Source: Wohlfahrtiimonas sp. G9077 (GTDB lineage Bacteria; Pseudomonadota; Gammaproteobacteria; Cardiobacteriales; Wohlfahrtiimonadaceae). Taken from it: a stretch of 64,000 nt of DNA. Positions 44,222 to 55,751 of this stretch are shown piece by piece; position 1 is the first letter of the stretch, and each line of letters begins with the position of its first letter. Made by a program: the position numbers and the translations under genes. Location of the stretch: NCBI RefSeq assembly GCF_002252155.1, contig NZ_NEFD01000002.1, positions 186,001-250,000 on the forward strand, read 5' to 3'. The notes beneath the pieces are model-generated. The model saw only the letters and a program-made list of their open reading frames with translations, was not told the origin of the DNA and searched no databases.

Positions 44222-44740
44222 ATTAGCACACAGAATGAACATAGGTTAAATGACGAGATCACTGCACGTGAGGTTCGTTTGATCGATGCAGAGGGCGAGC
44301 AAAAAGGGATTGTTCCGCTTGCGGAAGCCCTCAATATGGCTTATGATAGCGACCTTGATCTTGTGGAGATTTCTCCAAATGCCGCTCCGCCTGTTTGCCG
44401 AATTATGAATTATGGTAAATTCAAATTCGAACAACAGAAAAAGCAACACGAAGCGCGTAAAAAGCAGAAACAGATCCAGGTCAAAGAGATCAAGTTCCGT
44501 CCAGGAACTGATGAAGGGGATTATCAGGTAAAACTACGCAACCTGATCCGTTTCCTTAGTGATGGTGATAAAACCAAAGTCACGCTGCGTTTCCGTGGTC
44601 GTGAAATGGCTCACCAAGAGTTGGGAATGAAGCTTCTGAACAGAGTTGAGGAAGATTTGAAAGAATATGGTGTGGTTGAACAGCGTCCTAAATTTGAAGG
44701 TCGTCAAATGGTTATGGTTTTAGCACCTGCTAAGAAATAA
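44222..44740 (+). CDS. infC: Translation initiation factor IF-3, AUU start
   Basis: A 172-residue factor that binds 30S subunits and checks the initiator tRNA and start codon. The reading begins [20 protein letters not shown] at an ATT codon (44222) with GGAG about 8 bases upstream. No ATG or GTG in the frame gives the conserved N-terminus. An AUU start is the classical autoregulatory feature of infC, because IF-3 rejects it. Later motifs are [31 protein letters not shown] and LRFRGREM. Confidence 0.96.
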   Translation: MSTQNEHRLNDEITAREVRLIDAEGEQKGIVPLAEALNMAYDSDLDLVEISPNAAPPVCRIMNYGKFKFEQQKKQHEARKKQKQIQVKEIKFRPGTDEGDYQVKLRNLIRFLSDGDKTKVTLRFRGREMAHQELGMKLLNRVEEDLKEYGVVEQRPKFEGRQMVMVLAPAKK

Positions 44741-44804
44741 TCTACCCATCTATTTGGTTCCTATTTGTTTTAATTATTGATTGAGAAATGCGAGTTAAAA
44801 AACT

Positions 44805-45002
44805 ATGCCTAAAATGAAATCAAACAGCGGCGCTAAAAAGCGTTTCCGCAAAAACGGTGGCGGCAACTTTAAGCGTCACGCATCACACCGTAGCCACATC
44901 TTAACTAAGAAATCAACTAAGCGTAAACGCCATTTACGTAATGCTTCTGTTATCAAGAAAGTAGATACAAAAATGGTTAACCGCATGTTGCCTTACGCAT
45001 AA
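44805..45002 (+). CDS. rpmI: 50S ribosomal protein L35
   Basis: A 65-residue basic protein with the family opening [17 protein letters not shown]. It lies 64 bp after infC, the space in which L20 represses translation in E. coli, and 17 bp before rplT. Confidence 0.98.
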   Translation: MPKMKSNSGAKKRFRKNGGGNFKRHASHRSHILTKKSTKRKRHLRNASVIKKVDTKMVNRMLPYA

Positions 45003-45019
45003 TTGAAGGAGTTTAGATC

Positions 45020-45376
45020 ATGGCAAGAGTAAAACGTGGTGTTATCGCTCACGCGCGTCACAAAAAGGTTTTAAAGAAAGCAAAAGGTTACTACGGTGCA
45101 CGTTCACGTGTTTATCGCGTTGCTAACCAAGCAGTTATCAAAGCGGGTCAATACGCATACCGCGATCGTCGTCAGAAAAAACGTGATTTCCGTTCTTTAT
45201 GGATCGTACGTATCAACGCAGCTGCACGTGAGTGTGGTTTGTCTTACAGCCGTTTCATCAATGGTTTGAAAAAAGCAAACGTTGAAATCGATCGTAAAGT
45301 ATTAGCTGATATTGCTGTATTCGAAAAAGAAGCATTCCGTGCTTTAGCAGAGCAAGCAAAAGCAGCTTTAGCTTAA
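45020..45376 (+). CDS. rplT: 50S ribosomal protein L20
   Basis: A 118-residue basic protein ([29 protein letters not shown]) needed early in 50S assembly. In E. coli L20 also represses rpmI-rplT by binding the leader. A strong hairpin with T-run follows before pheS. Confidence 0.98.
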   Translation: MARVKRGVIAHARHKKVLKKAKGYYGARSRVYRVANQAVIKAGQYAYRDRRQKKRDFRSLWIVRINAAARECGLSYSRFINGLKKANVEIDRKVLADIAVFEKEAFRALAEQAKAALA

Positions 45377-45409
45377 CTGTCAGTATTGATACTGAACCTT
45401 CAAGATTGA

Positions 45410-46480
<1,071 letters not shown>

Positions 46481-46517
46481 TCATCCGAATCCTAAATTTT
46501 AAACAAAGAATAATTGT

Positions 46518-48884
46518 ATGAAAATATCTATCTCATGGTTAAAAGAGTGGATTGATGAAATTCCACAAAACATTTCCAATCATTTGACGATGCTTGGTTT
46601 AGAGGTTGACTCAGAAGCATTGGCAGCACCTGCTTTCACAAATATTGTGGTGGGTGAAGTGTTAACGGTTGAACCGCATCCAGATGCTGATAAATTGCGC
46701 ATTGCCACAGTGAATGTGGGAGAGGCTGAGCCATTACAAATCGTGTGCGGCGCGCCAAATGTGGCGGCAGGCATTAAAGTGCCAACGGCTGTGATTGGTG
46801 CTGTGTTGCCAGGTGATTTTAAAATCAAAAAATCCAAATTGCGTGGCGTTGAATCTTACGGCATGTTGTGTTCTGCCCGTGAATTGGGCTTAAGTGATGA
46901 TCACGGCGGCTTGATGATTTTGGCGAAAGATGCGCCCATTGGTCAAGATTTCCGTGAGTATTACAACTTAAATGATGAAATTCTCGAAATCGATTTAACG
47001 CCAAACCGCGGTGACTGCTTAAGCATTTACGGCGTTGCGCGCGATTTAGCATTGAGCACAGGAACAGCTTTAAAAGCATTGCCACAGCATCATGTGGATG
47101 CCGTGATTGCTGATCAAGTCGCCGTGAATGTTCAAGATACAGTGGCTTGCCCACGTTATTTAGGCCGTAAAATTACTGGCTTAAATATGAATGCGCCATC
47201 TCCTCTTTGGATGACAGAGCGTTTGCGTCGTGCGGGCGTGCGCCCTCATGGCATTCTAGTGGACATCACTAACTATGTGATGTTAGAGCTTGGCCAACCA
47301 TTGCATGCATTTGATGCCGATAAATTGGTAGGCAATATTCATGTGCGTCAATCTGCACAAGGTGAAACGGTGCAATTGCTCAATGGCGATACGGTGACAT
47401 TAAAAGCGAACACATTGTTGATTGTCGATGATGAAAAAACGGTGGCGCTGGCTGGCATTATGGGGGCTGATAACAGCGTTTGTGATGACAATACTACGGC
47501 CATTTTCTTAGAATCTGCTTGGTTCAATCCATTGGCGATTGCTGGCCGTGCCCGTGAATATGGTTTGCACACAGATGCTTCGCACCGTTTTGAGCGCGGC
47601 GTAGATTTTAATCTACCCATGATTGCGCTTGAATATGCCACCCATTTATTGGTGACATTGGCAGGCGGTCAAGCGGGCGCTGTGACCGTTGCTGAAGATG
47701 CCGCATTATTGCCAAAGCGTGAAGCCATTACTGTGCGTTTTGCACGCATCAGCCAAATCGTGGGTCGTGATTATGCCATCGATCGCATTACAGAAATTTT
47801 AAGCCGCATTGGGAACACTCAAGTGGCGGATGATCATGCTGTGGTGGTGCCGCCATCTCATCGCTTTGACATTGAAATTGAAAATGATTTGATCGAAGAG
47901 ATTGCGCGCATCGATGGGTATGACAACATCCATTCGCATTTTAATAACCGCATCTCCACCATGACGCCAATGACAGAGTACACAACGCCTGTGAATGCGT
48001 TTAACAATGTGTTGGTGGATCGTGGTTATAACGAAGTGATCACCATGAGCTTTGTGGCGCCAAAATGGCAAGCCATCATTGATAAAACTCAAGCGCCGAT
48101 TGCGTTGAAAAACCCAATCTCCGCCGATCTTTCTGTGATGAGAACAACGCTTGCAGCGGGGCTCATCGCAACGATTGATTACAACTTAAAACGCCAACAA
48201 AAACGTGTGCGCATCTTTGAAACAGGTTTAACCTTTAAAGGTGAATTGGCAAACGTGACGCAACAAGCCTATTTAGGCGGTGCGGTTGTGGGCGATGTAT
48301 TATCGGAACAATGGGGCGAAAAAGCGCGTAAAGTTGATTTCTTCGATGTGAAGAATGATGTGGAAGCGTTGTTAGCTCTATCCGCTCACGAGAGCGAAGT
48401 GCAATTTGTGGCCAAAGCATTTGATTTATTGCATCCTGGTCAAAGTGCAGAAATTTTTGTACGCGGTGAATCTGTCGGTTACATGGGCAAGATTCATCCG
48501 AAAGTGGCAAAAGAGCTCGACGTCAGCGCGGACATTTATTTGTTTGAATTAAATTTAACTGCCATCAAAACAACACAACCCACAGTGTTTAAGCCTTTGT
48601 CTAAGTTCCCGCAATCGCGTCGTGACTTAACATTGGTGGTGCCTGAGCACATGACTGTGGCGGCCGTGATTGATGTAATGCGTCAAGTTCAATCGCCACT
48701 CCTTCAATCCATTCAATTGTTTGATATTTATCAGTTGGCAAAAGAAGACAAAACAGAAAAATCTTTCAGTTTTGGCCTGATTTTCCAAAATGATATGGAA
48801 AATATCAAAGATGAAGAAATTGATACTATACTAACCAATATACTCAAGAACCTCGGTGAGGTTCAGGTGTTTTTGCGTCAATAA
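46518..48884 (+). CDS. pheT: Phenylalanyl-tRNA synthetase beta subunit
   Basis: A 788-residue subunit with a tRNA-binding OB domain (about 40-150), B3/B4 editing, B5, catalytic-like core and C-terminal FDX-ACB anticodon domain (YKPLSKFPQSRRDLTLVV-type segment). It forms the alpha2-beta2 enzyme with PheS. ihfA follows after 15 bp, as in E. coli. Confidence 0.97.
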   Translation: MKISISWLKEWIDEIPQNISNHLTMLGLEVDSEALAAPAFTNIVVGEVLTVEPHPDADKLRIATVNVGEAEPLQIVCGAPNVAAGIKVPTAVIGAVLPGDFKIKKSKLRGVESYGMLCSARELGLSDDHGGLMILAKDAPIGQDFREYYNLNDEILEIDLTPNRGDCLSIYGVARDLALSTGTALKALPQHHVDAVIADQVAVNVQDTVACPRYLGRKITGLNMNAPSPLWMTERLRRAGVRPHGILVDITNYVMLELGQPLHAFDADKLVGNIHVRQSAQGETVQLLNGDTVTLKANTLLIVDDEKTVALAGIMGADNSVCDDNTTAIFLESAWFNPLAIAGRAREYGLHTDASHRFERGVDFNLPMIALEYATHLLVTLAGGQAGAVTVAEDAALLPKREAITVRFARISQIVGRDYAIDRITEILSRIGNTQVADDHAVVVPPSHRFDIEIENDLIEEIARIDGYDNIHSHFNNRISTMTPMTEYTTPVNAFNNVLVDRGYNEVITMSFVAPKWQAIIDKTQAPIALKNPISADLSVMRTTLAAGLIATIDYNLKRQQKRVRIFETGLTFKGELANVTQQAYLGGAVVGDVLSEQWGEKARKVDFFDVKNDVEALLALSAHESEVQFVAKAFDLLHPGQSAEIFVRGESVGYMGKIHPKVAKELDVSADIYLFELNLTAIKTTQPTVFKPLSKFPQSRRDLTLVVPEHMTVAAVIDVMRQVQSPLLQSIQLFDIYQLAKEDKTEKSFSFGLIFQNDMENIKDEEIDTILTNILKNLGEVQVFLRQ

Positions 48885-48899
48885 TTCGTAGGGGGTAAA

Positions 48900-49202
48900 A
48901 TGGCGACTTTAACAAAAGCTGAGATTGTGGAAAATTTGTATCATGATTTTAACCACATTCAGCGTGAAGAAGCGAAGCAATTTGTTGAAGATTTTTTCAA
49001 TGAAATTCGCGAAGCTTTAACTAAAGGCGAATCTGTCAAATTGTCTGGTTTTGGTAGTTTTGAACTTCGTGACAAAAAGGAACGTCCTGGGCGTAATCCA
49101 AAAACTGGTGAAGACATTCCAGTTTCTGCGCGTCGTGTGGTGACTTTCCGTGTCGGTCAAAAGTTAAAAACTCGTTTAGCCAGCATCACCGTTGACGAAT
49201 AA
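48900..49202 (+). CDS. ihfA: Integration host factor alpha subunit
   Basis: A 100-residue HU/IHF-family DNA-bending protein ([52 protein letters not shown]). Position after pheT and the length indicate the alpha chain. RNPKTG is the beta-arm sequence with the intercalating proline. A terminator follows. Confidence 0.95.
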   Translation: MATLTKAEIVENLYHDFNHIQREEAKQFVEDFFNEIREALTKGESVKLSGFGSFELRDKKERPGRNPKTGEDIPVSARRVVTFRVGQKLKTRLASITVDE

Positions 49203-49213
49203 AGATCAGCTGT

Positions 49214-49241
49214 AAAAAAACCCCGAATTTCGGGGTTTTTT
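49214..49241. terminator. Bidirectional intrinsic terminator between ihfA and dxs
   Basis: CCCCGAA / TTCGGGG with flanking A and T runs on both sides. It serves the converging ihfA and dxs genes. Confidence 0.9.
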
Positions 49242-49252
49242 ATTGCGTGGAT

Positions 49253-51106
49253 TTAGGCGGATTTGACCTTTGCAATAAAGGTTTGAATGTCCTCTAGGAA
49301 GCATTCATCCGTTAAACGCACCATTTCAAGGACCTCTGTGCGCTCACCGTGCTCTAAAAACTCATCTGGCAAGCCAAAGGCTTTAAATGGTTTATAGATC
49401 AATTGACTGGCCAACAGTTCCAAAATGGCGCTGCCAACGCCGCCGGTCACAACACCATCTTCAATGCTGATGAGAAAATCGTGTGTTTTTGCCGTTTCTA
49501 CGATCAGATCTTGATCGAGCGGTTTAACAAAGCGCAGATCAATCAGTGTGGCATTTAATGCTTCTGCAGCATGTTTGGCCACATGTAGCAATGTACCCGT
49601 TGCAAAAATGGCAATTGTGTGACCTGATCGAATTGTACGCCCTTTACCAAAGGTGATGTCTGAAGTTTCCGTTAAGGCAACGCCTTGAGCACTGCCACGT
49701 GGATAGCGCACAGCCGTTGGGTGATCAATCGTCAGCGCTAAATTGAGCATGTGATATTGCTCGTTTTCATCTGAAGGTGCCATCACCACCATATTGGGAA
49801 TGATGCGTAAATATGCCAAATCAAATGCGCCAATGTGCGTTGGGCCATCTGGTCCCACAACGCCCGCGCGATCAATGGCAAACACAATCGGTAAATCTTG
49901 TAAAGCCACATCATGAATGAGTTGATCATATCCACGTTGTAAAAAAGTGGAATAGATGGCAACCACAGGTTTTAAACCCTTCATTTGCATGCCAGCGGCA
50001 ATGGTGACGGCATGTTGCTCAGCAATGGCCACATCAAAAAAGCGCTTGGGAAAGCGCTGCTCAAACTCCACTAAACCTGAGCCTTCACGCATCGCAGGCG
50101 TGATGGCGACAACTTTATGGTCACGCGCCGCTGCATCACAAATCCATTGGGAGAAGATTTGCGTATAGGTTTTGGGTTTCGGTGCTTCAATAGGTTTCGG
50201 TGTTGCTGGTGCAGAGACTGCATGGAATTTAATGGGCGCCGATTCTGCGAGCGTATAGCCTTTGCCTTTTTGCGTGATCAAATGCAGCAGTTTTGGGCCA
50301 CGTTTTTGTTTTAAATTATTGAGAATGGCGATCAATGAGGGTAGATCGTGTCCATCAACCGGCCCAAAATATTGGAAATCCAGCGCTTCAAATAAACCAC
50401 CATCACCGGCCACCATGTTTTTAATCTGCTCTTCGGTGCGCTTTGCGAGCTCTAAAGCGTGTGGCAGCGGCAATTTTTCAATGAGTCGCTTACTCTCTGT
50501 GCGCAAAGATTGCAAAATGGGGTTCGACAATGTCTTAGTGAGCATGTTGCTCAGTGCGCCCACATTCGGGGAAATGGACATATTGTTGTCGTTTAAAATC
50601 ACCAACATATCCGCTTTGATGGCGCCTGCATGATTGAGGGCTTCAAACGCCATGCCCGCTGTGAGGGCACCATCACCAATGACGGCAACAGCATGATGCG
50701 GATTGTGAAGTAGCTGATTGGCAATGCTCATGCCAAGGGCGGCACTGACGGATGTTGAGGAGTGCCCAACGGTAAAGGCATCATAGCGGCTCTCTTTCGG
50801 ACAAGGAAAGGGCTTGAGACCATTTTTCTGACGAATGGTGCTGAGCTGTTCACGGCGCTCTGTGAGAATTTTATGGGGATACGCTTGGTGTCCCACATCC
50901 CAAATGATGGCATCGTTCGGCGCATCAAAGACATAATGCAGCGCCACCGTCAATTCAATGACGCCAAGGCCAGAGGCAAAGTGTCCGCCACTTTTCAACA
51001 CGCTGTCGATCAAAAATTGGCGAAGCTCTGCCGTCAGCTGTTCGAGCTCAGGCATTGATAAGCGTTTAAGATCTTGCGGTGTTTGAATTTGGTTCAAAAG
51101 TGACAT
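49253..51106 (-). CDS. dxs: 1-deoxy-D-xylulose-5-phosphate synthase
   Basis: A 617-residue thiamine diphosphate enzyme that joins pyruvate and glyceraldehyde 3-phosphate, the first step of the MEP isoprenoid pathway. It has GHxAYPHKILTER, the ThDP motif GDGALTAGMAFEALN and the transketolase-type AEQHAVTIAAGM. It starts 1 bp after ispA ends; xseB-ispA-dxs is the usual operon. Confidence 0.97.
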   Translation of the reverse strand: MSLLNQIQTPQDLKRLSMPELEQLTAELRQFLIDSVLKSGGHFASGLGVIELTVALHYVFDAPNDAIIWDVGHQAYPHKILTERREQLSTIRQKNGLKPFPCPKESRYDAFTVGHSSTSVSAALGMSIANQLLHNPHHAVAVIGDGALTAGMAFEALNHAGAIKADMLVILNDNNMSISPNVGALSNMLTKTLSNPILQSLRTESKRLIEKLPLPHALELAKRTEEQIKNMVAGDGGLFEALDFQYFGPVDGHDLPSLIAILNNLKQKRGPKLLHLITQKGKGYTLAESAPIKFHAVSAPATPKPIEAPKPKTYTQIFSQWICDAAARDHKVVAITPAMREGSGLVEFEQRFPKRFFDVAIAEQHAVTIAAGMQMKGLKPVVAIYSTFLQRGYDQLIHDVALQDLPIVFAIDRAGVVGPDGPTHIGAFDLAYLRIIPNMVVMAPSDENEQYHMLNLALTIDHPTAVRYPRGSAQGVALTETSDITFGKGRTIRSGHTIAIFATGTLLHVAKHAAEALNATLIDLRFVKPLDQDLIVETAKTHDFLISIEDGVVTGGVGSAILELLASQLIYKPFKAFGLPDEFLEHGERTEVLEMVRLTDECFLEDIQTFIAKVKSA

Positions 51107-51107
51107 A

Positions 51108-51971
51108 TTAATTCTGCCTTTCGATCACATAATGAGTAAGGGTATTGAGGGCATCGGCTGCGGCATCAAAGGGTTTTAGCATTGATAATGCTTCTGCCGT
51201 CAATTGGTTCATATAATCTTGCGCAGTCTCAATGCCAAGCAGGTTCACATAAGTGGCCTTTTCTTGGGCAGCATCTTTACCAACACTTTTGCCGAGCACT
51301 TCAGCGGTGCTGGTGGCATCTAAAATGTCATCTTGAATTTGGAACATCAAACCCACTTTTTGTGCATAAATCGCCAATTGATCAAAGGCTGCACGGTTAA
51401 ATTGTGGCCCCACGCAATAACCCATCAAAATACTGGCTTGAATGAGTGCGCCGGTTTTATGTAGATGAATCTCTTGTAAGCCTTCAAGTGTGATCGGTTG
51501 ATGCTCTGCCTGCATGTCCAAAAATTGACCTTTGATCATGCCAAGGGCGCCAGATGCGGTGCTTAAGAGTTTAAAAAGTTCTACTTTTTGCTCAGCACTG
51601 TAAACATCGGCATGGGCAAGGAGGGCAAATGCTTCGGTTAATAAAGCATCGCCCACCAAAATGGCGGTGGCTTCATCATAAGCTTTGTGGTTACTGAGTT
51701 TGCCACGGCGATAATCATCATCATCCATTGCAGGAAGATCATCGTGCACCAGTGAATAACAGTGGATCATCTCAATGGCAGCCGCGATGGGTAGGAGCGC
51801 TGCATTGTCCGCACCGCTCAATTGGCCGCCTGCAAAGACGAGCAACGGGCGGATGCGTTTACCACCATCGAGTGCACTGTAACTCATCGCTTCTTTCAAT
51901 AAAGGCACAGTGGGCAGTTGATCTAGGTATTGTGCTAGATGGCACTCGAAGGCTTCTCTAAATTCGAACAT
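51108..51971 (-). CDS. ispA: Farnesyl diphosphate synthase
   Basis: A 287-residue prenyltransferase with the first aspartate-rich motif DDLPAMDDDDYRRGK and the second motif QIQDDILD. It makes farnesyl diphosphate from IPP and DMAPP. ATG 51971 (MFEFREAF) is preferred to a TTG four codons earlier, with GAG 8 bases upstream. It lies between xseB and dxs. Confidence 0.95.
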   Translation of the reverse strand: MFEFREAFECHLAQYLDQLPTVPLLKEAMSYSALDGGKRIRPLLVFAGGQLSGADNAALLPIAAAIEMIHCYSLVHDDLPAMDDDDYRRGKLSNHKAYDEATAILVGDALLTEAFALLAHADVYSAEQKVELFKLLSTASGALGMIKGQFLDMQAEHQPITLEGLQEIHLHKTGALIQASILMGYCVGPQFNRAAFDQLAIYAQKVGLMFQIQDDILDATSTAEVLGKSVGKDAAQEKATYVNLLGIETAQDYMNQLTAEALSMLKPFDAAADALNTLTHYVIERQN

Positions 51972-51995
51972 GGTTATACTCAAAGGATTCTCTAA

Positions 51996-52283
51996 TTAAA
52001 AAGGAATGTCATCGTTGTCAGTGGTCAAGTCATCAAAAATATCATGCCTGGTGGGCTGCGCGACTTTAGGGGGGTGAGCATCATCTTTAGCAGTGATGGC
52101 CTCAATTTTTGCAGCGGTTTGCTCTAATAATGTGCGGCAATCTTGAATGAGCTTTGTGCCATCGGTAAAGCATTTTAAAGATTCATCTAAACTCAATTCG
52201 CCAGACTCAAGCTGCTCAATCATTTGCTCGATTGCAGTGAGTTTGCTTTCAATGCTTTCATCGCCAGTTTTGCGTTTTGCCAC
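51996..52283 (-). CDS. xseB: Exodeoxyribonuclease VII small subunit
   Basis: A 95-residue protein with the XseB helix pair (SIESKLTAIEQMIEQLESGELSLDESLK and LIQDCRTLLEQTAAKIEAI) and an acidic tail. It is the small subunit of the single-strand DNA exonuclease; xseA is not in the window. Confidence 0.95.
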   Translation of the reverse strand: MAKRKTGDESIESKLTAIEQMIEQLESGELSLDESLKCFTDGTKLIQDCRTLLEQTAAKIEAITAKDDAHPPKVAQPTRHDIFDDLTTDNDDIPF

Positions 52284-52461
52284 AATATTCCTCGGTTAAT
52301 TGTAAAGTAATGGAATGGTCAAAAACATATGTCATGACAGAGTTAAACTCTGCAATTTTACTCAAATGAAGTATATAATACTAGCTCTTTGTCTTTTTGC
52401 TTTAGAAAAAACGAATCACGCAAACATTATCGGGCGCTCATATTTTGAATAAGGTGGTTAT

Positions 52462-54750
52462 GTGAACAAAAGAATCGTGGCTTTGCTATCCTTGATGTTT
52501 TGTGGATTACTCATTGATCTGCCTACGAATGTTGCGATGAGCCAAGCGTTACCCATCAATACGATTCTCAAAGATGGTTTAGGGGGCGAGAAGAGCGAAA
52601 TAAAACAGCACGAATTGCCCGATCCTTTAAAGTTGAGCGCCACTTGGTGGGGATATTTTTCAAGTAAAAATGAGGATGACTTAAAAGGGGCGATTGAGGC
52701 TTTCACTAAACATGTGAGTGAGCAAATTGCTCAATTGCCTGCAGAAGAGCAAAAACAGTATCAAACGGTGGTGAATCAAATTTCTGCAAACTTAACCGCT
52801 TATGAAGCGTTTAAACGTAAGTCCGTCAAGAAAACCAGCGTCGCTAAAATCGTCATTGCTCAGCAATACAGCATTAAACAGCTCATTGATTTGATGCATC
52901 AGGAACGCGATTTAGAGGGCAATGCCCAGCGCCTTCGCTTAGAAGTGAGCGAGTATGAAAAGCAACTGCGCGCCCTTGATCGTCAGCTCAACACCAGTTT
53001 AGCTCGTTATTTAGAGATGACAAGCACCGATAGCCATCGCTTTCATGAAGGGCTCAACATCATTCAGCTGCAAACGGATGCCGTGCTGATCGATGAGCGC
53101 TATAAAGCCATTAAAATTGAGCTCGAGGGCATTTTAAAGCAGTTAGATGATGTCAAAATGGTGATGGGCGTTGCCGTCAATAGCTTGGTCACATCTGAAG
53201 CGGAGATTCAGCAACTGCGTGATGCCATCAATCAATCTGAGCAGCGCATGCAAGAGTTGTCCGCTAAATTGTCCCGCGAGCAGCAGTTTGCGGCTTTGAT
53301 GGATTCATCTGGCACAAAAGAAGATGCCGCCGTTGCCCGTTATCGTGAGTTACGTGTTTTGAATACGCAAGTGCATTTGGCCACCATTCAAGCACAAATT
53401 GTGTTGTATAAGATGGAGGAAAATCTCCTGCAATTGCTCTTTGATGGCCATTCGGACAATGAAAAAGCAATGAAGATGGTGCGCCGTTATGATAAAGAGC
53501 TCAGTGAATTAAATGCAAAGGCATTGAGTCGTACGGAGCAAAATGAGATTGAGCGCATTCGTTCCACTGAATTGTTGGCAGAATCTCACGCCGATGGTGA
53601 GCAATCCCTCTTTTTACGCAACATCATTCAAGATCGCTCAAACCTCATTCAAGATACATCCATCACATTGCAGCGCTTGAATGTTTTGATCGAGGACAGT
53701 AATTATGTCTCGCGCCTGACTAAAGAGAAGGTGCTCGCGTTAAGTGGCGGCTGGCGCAATACCTATTATAAAGCGCGTCTATTTTTAAGTGATGCTTGGA
53801 AAACCGCCAAAGAATCCACATCAACCTCCCTTTTTAAAGTGGGCGAAACACCGGTGACCGCAAGCGGATTGGTGCGTTTTGTGGTGGTTTTATTTGTCTC
53901 TTGGTGGATTGCATTTTGGCTAAACCGCTTATTGCTGCGCGTTGGCAATCGCAATGGGGGCGATAAATTACCGGCGTACTATTTAACGGGGCGCTTGACC
54001 TATTACTCCATTATTTTGGTGGGCTTTTTAGGTGGGCTGACCATCATTGGGATCGACTTTACCAACTTTGCCTTGGTGGCCGGTGCGCTTGCCATCGGGC
54101 TGGGTTTTGGGTTGCAATCGATCGTCAATAACTTTGTTTCAGGCTTAATCATTCTCTTTGAGCGCTCGATTAAAGTGGGTGACTTCATTGAATTGCAAGA
54201 CCGTAATTTACGTGGGGAAGTGCGCGCCATTAACGTGCGTGCCACCATCATTGCAGACAATGATAATGTGGAAATTGTCATTCCAAATTCAGAGCTCATC
54301 AATACCAAAATGCTCAACTGGACGCTCACAGAGCCCCATCGACGCATTCGTTATCCATTTAGGGTGGCTTATGGCACCGATAAAGAATTGGTGCGTGAAG
54401 CGGTGCTTAAATATGCAGAAGAGGTGCCACATACATTAAAAGGCATTCCCGGGCGCAATCCTGCAGTGTGGCTCAATCGCTTTGGGGATTATTATTATGA
54501 ATTTGAGCTTGTGGTGTGGCTCACCGCGCGGGCCGTTAAACGCCCAAACAGCGTGCATGCAGCTTATATGTGGGCAATTGATACAGCGCTAAAAGTCAAT
54601 AACATTGAAGTCCCTGTGCCACAAAGTGAATTGCGCTTTAGAGATAAGAGTGCAATGGCCATCAAGCCCTTTGAAGATGATACAGTGGAAAAGAGTTTTA
54701 AAGATGATCTGCGCGAAGTTCAGTTATCATTGTTCAAAAAAAGTGATTAA
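52462..54750 (+). CDS. MscS-family mechanosensitive channel with long periplasmic coiled-coil region
   Basis: A 762-residue inner-membrane protein. A signal peptide (about 1-28) leads into a coiled-coil periplasmic region of about 400 residues, then three or more membrane helices and the MscS core (GLGFGLQSIVNNFVSGLIILFERSIKVGDFIEL). Its length resembles YbiO-type rather than the longer MscK-type channels. It opens under osmotic downshock. The start codon is GTG with AAGGTGG 5 bases upstream. The last part is a cytoplasmic vestibule. Confidence 0.88.
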   Translation: MNKRIVALLSLMFCGLLIDLPTNVAMSQALPINTILKDGLGGEKSEIKQHELPDPLKLSATWWGYFSSKNEDDLKGAIEAFTKHVSEQIAQLPAEEQKQYQTVVNQISANLTAYEAFKRKSVKKTSVAKIVIAQQYSIKQLIDLMHQERDLEGNAQRLRLEVSEYEKQLRALDRQLNTSLARYLEMTSTDSHRFHEGLNIIQLQTDAVLIDERYKAIKIELEGILKQLDDVKMVMGVAVNSLVTSEAEIQQLRDAINQSEQRMQELSAKLSREQQFAALMDSSGTKEDAAVARYRELRVLNTQVHLATIQAQIVLYKMEENLLQLLFDGHSDNEKAMKMVRRYDKELSELNAKALSRTEQNEIERIRSTELLAESHADGEQSLFLRNIIQDRSNLIQDTSITLQRLNVLIEDSNYVSRLTKEKVLALSGGWRNTYYKARLFLSDAWKTAKESTSTSLFKVGETPVTASGLVRFVVVLFVSWWIAFWLNRLLLRVGNRNGGDKLPAYYLTGRLTYYSIILVGFLGGLTIIGIDFTNFALVAGALAIGLGFGLQSIVNNFVSGLIILFERSIKVGDFIELQDRNLRGEVRAINVRATIIADNDNVEIVIPNSELINTKMLNWTLTEPHRRIRYPFRVAYGTDKELVREAVLKYAEEVPHTLKGIPGRNPAVWLNRFGDYYYEFELVVWLTARAVKRPNSVHAAYMWAIDTALKVNNIEVPVPQSELRFRDKSAMAIKPFEDDTVEKSFKDDLREVQLSLFKKSD

Positions 54751-54802
54751 ATGGGGTTGAACTCGCTATAATGTCGTCAATTTTTTAAGGTATAACGCAA
54801 TT

Positions 54803-55696
54803 ATGTCAAAAGTATTAACATTTCAGGAAATTATCCTCAAACTACAAACATTCTGGGCAGAACATGGCTGTGTGGTTTTACAACCCTATGACATGGAAGT
54901 GGGCGCAGGTACGTTCCATTCAGCCACATTTTTACGTTCATTAGGTCCTGAGCCTTGGGCATCTGCTTATGTACAGCCATCGCGTCGTCCAACCGATGGT
55001 CGTTATGGTGAAAACCCCAACCGCTTGCAGCATTATTATCAATTCCAAGTGGTGATCAAGCCTTCACCTGCGAACTTCCAAGAGCTCTATTTAGAGTCGT
55101 TAAATGTGCTTGGCATCAACACGAAAGTGCATGATGTTCGCTTTGTGGAAGACAACTGGGAATCGCCAACGTTGGGTGCGTGGGGATTGGGTTGGGAAGT
55201 GTGGTTAAACGGTATGGAAGTGACGCAATTTACCTATTTCCAACAAGTGGGCGGTTTAGAGTGTAAACCTGTGATGGGTGAAATCACCTATGGTTTAGAG
55301 CGCTTGGCGATGTATCTACAAAATGTCGAGAGCGTTTATGATTTAGTGTGGTCAGAAGGTCCATTTGGCACGATCACTTATGGGGATGTGTTCCATCAAA
55401 ATGAAGTGGAACAATCAACGTATAACTTTGAACACGCGGATGTGGATTTCTTATTAACGGCATTCAGTTTTTATGAGAAAGAAGCCAAACGCTTGATTGA
55501 AGCAAAATTGGCATTGCCAGCGTATGAGATGGTGTTAAAAGCATCGCATACTTTTAACTTGTTAGATGCGCGTAAAGCGATCTCTGTGACAGAACGTCAA
55601 TCTTACATTTTACGTGTGCGTGAATTGGCCAAATCAGTGGCAGAAGCCTATTACAACAGCCGTGAAGCTTTAGGTTTCCCGATGTTGAAAGATTAA
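54803..55696 (+). CDS. glyQ: Glycyl-tRNA synthetase alpha subunit
   Basis: A 297-residue catalytic subunit ([60 protein letters not shown] and [23 protein letters not shown]). It pairs with GlyS to charge tRNA-Gly. A perfect TATAAT lies at 54767-54772 upstream. Unlike in most relatives, glyS does not follow: a strong terminator comes directly after the stop. Confidence 0.97.
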   Translation: MSKVLTFQEIILKLQTFWAEHGCVVLQPYDMEVGAGTFHSATFLRSLGPEPWASAYVQPSRRPTDGRYGENPNRLQHYYQFQVVIKPSPANFQELYLESLNVLGINTKVHDVRFVEDNWESPTLGAWGLGWEVWLNGMEVTQFTYFQQVGGLECKPVMGEITYGLERLAMYLQNVESVYDLVWSEGPFGTITYGDVFHQNEVEQSTYNFEHADVDFLLTAFSFYEKEAKRLIEAKLALPAYEMVLKASHTFNLLDARKAISVTERQSYILRVRELAKSVAEAYYNSREALGFPMLKD

Positions 55697-55709
55697 GTAT
55701 ATGCCTATG

Positions 55710-55737
55710 AAAAAAGCGATCCTTGGATCGCTTTTTT
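55710..55737. terminator. Intrinsic terminator after glyQ
   Basis: GCGATCC / GGATCGC with A- and T-runs on either side and a 2-base centre. It also serves the convergent PhnD-like gene. Confidence 0.9.
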
Positions 55738-55751
55738 ATTGCCGGAGAGTA

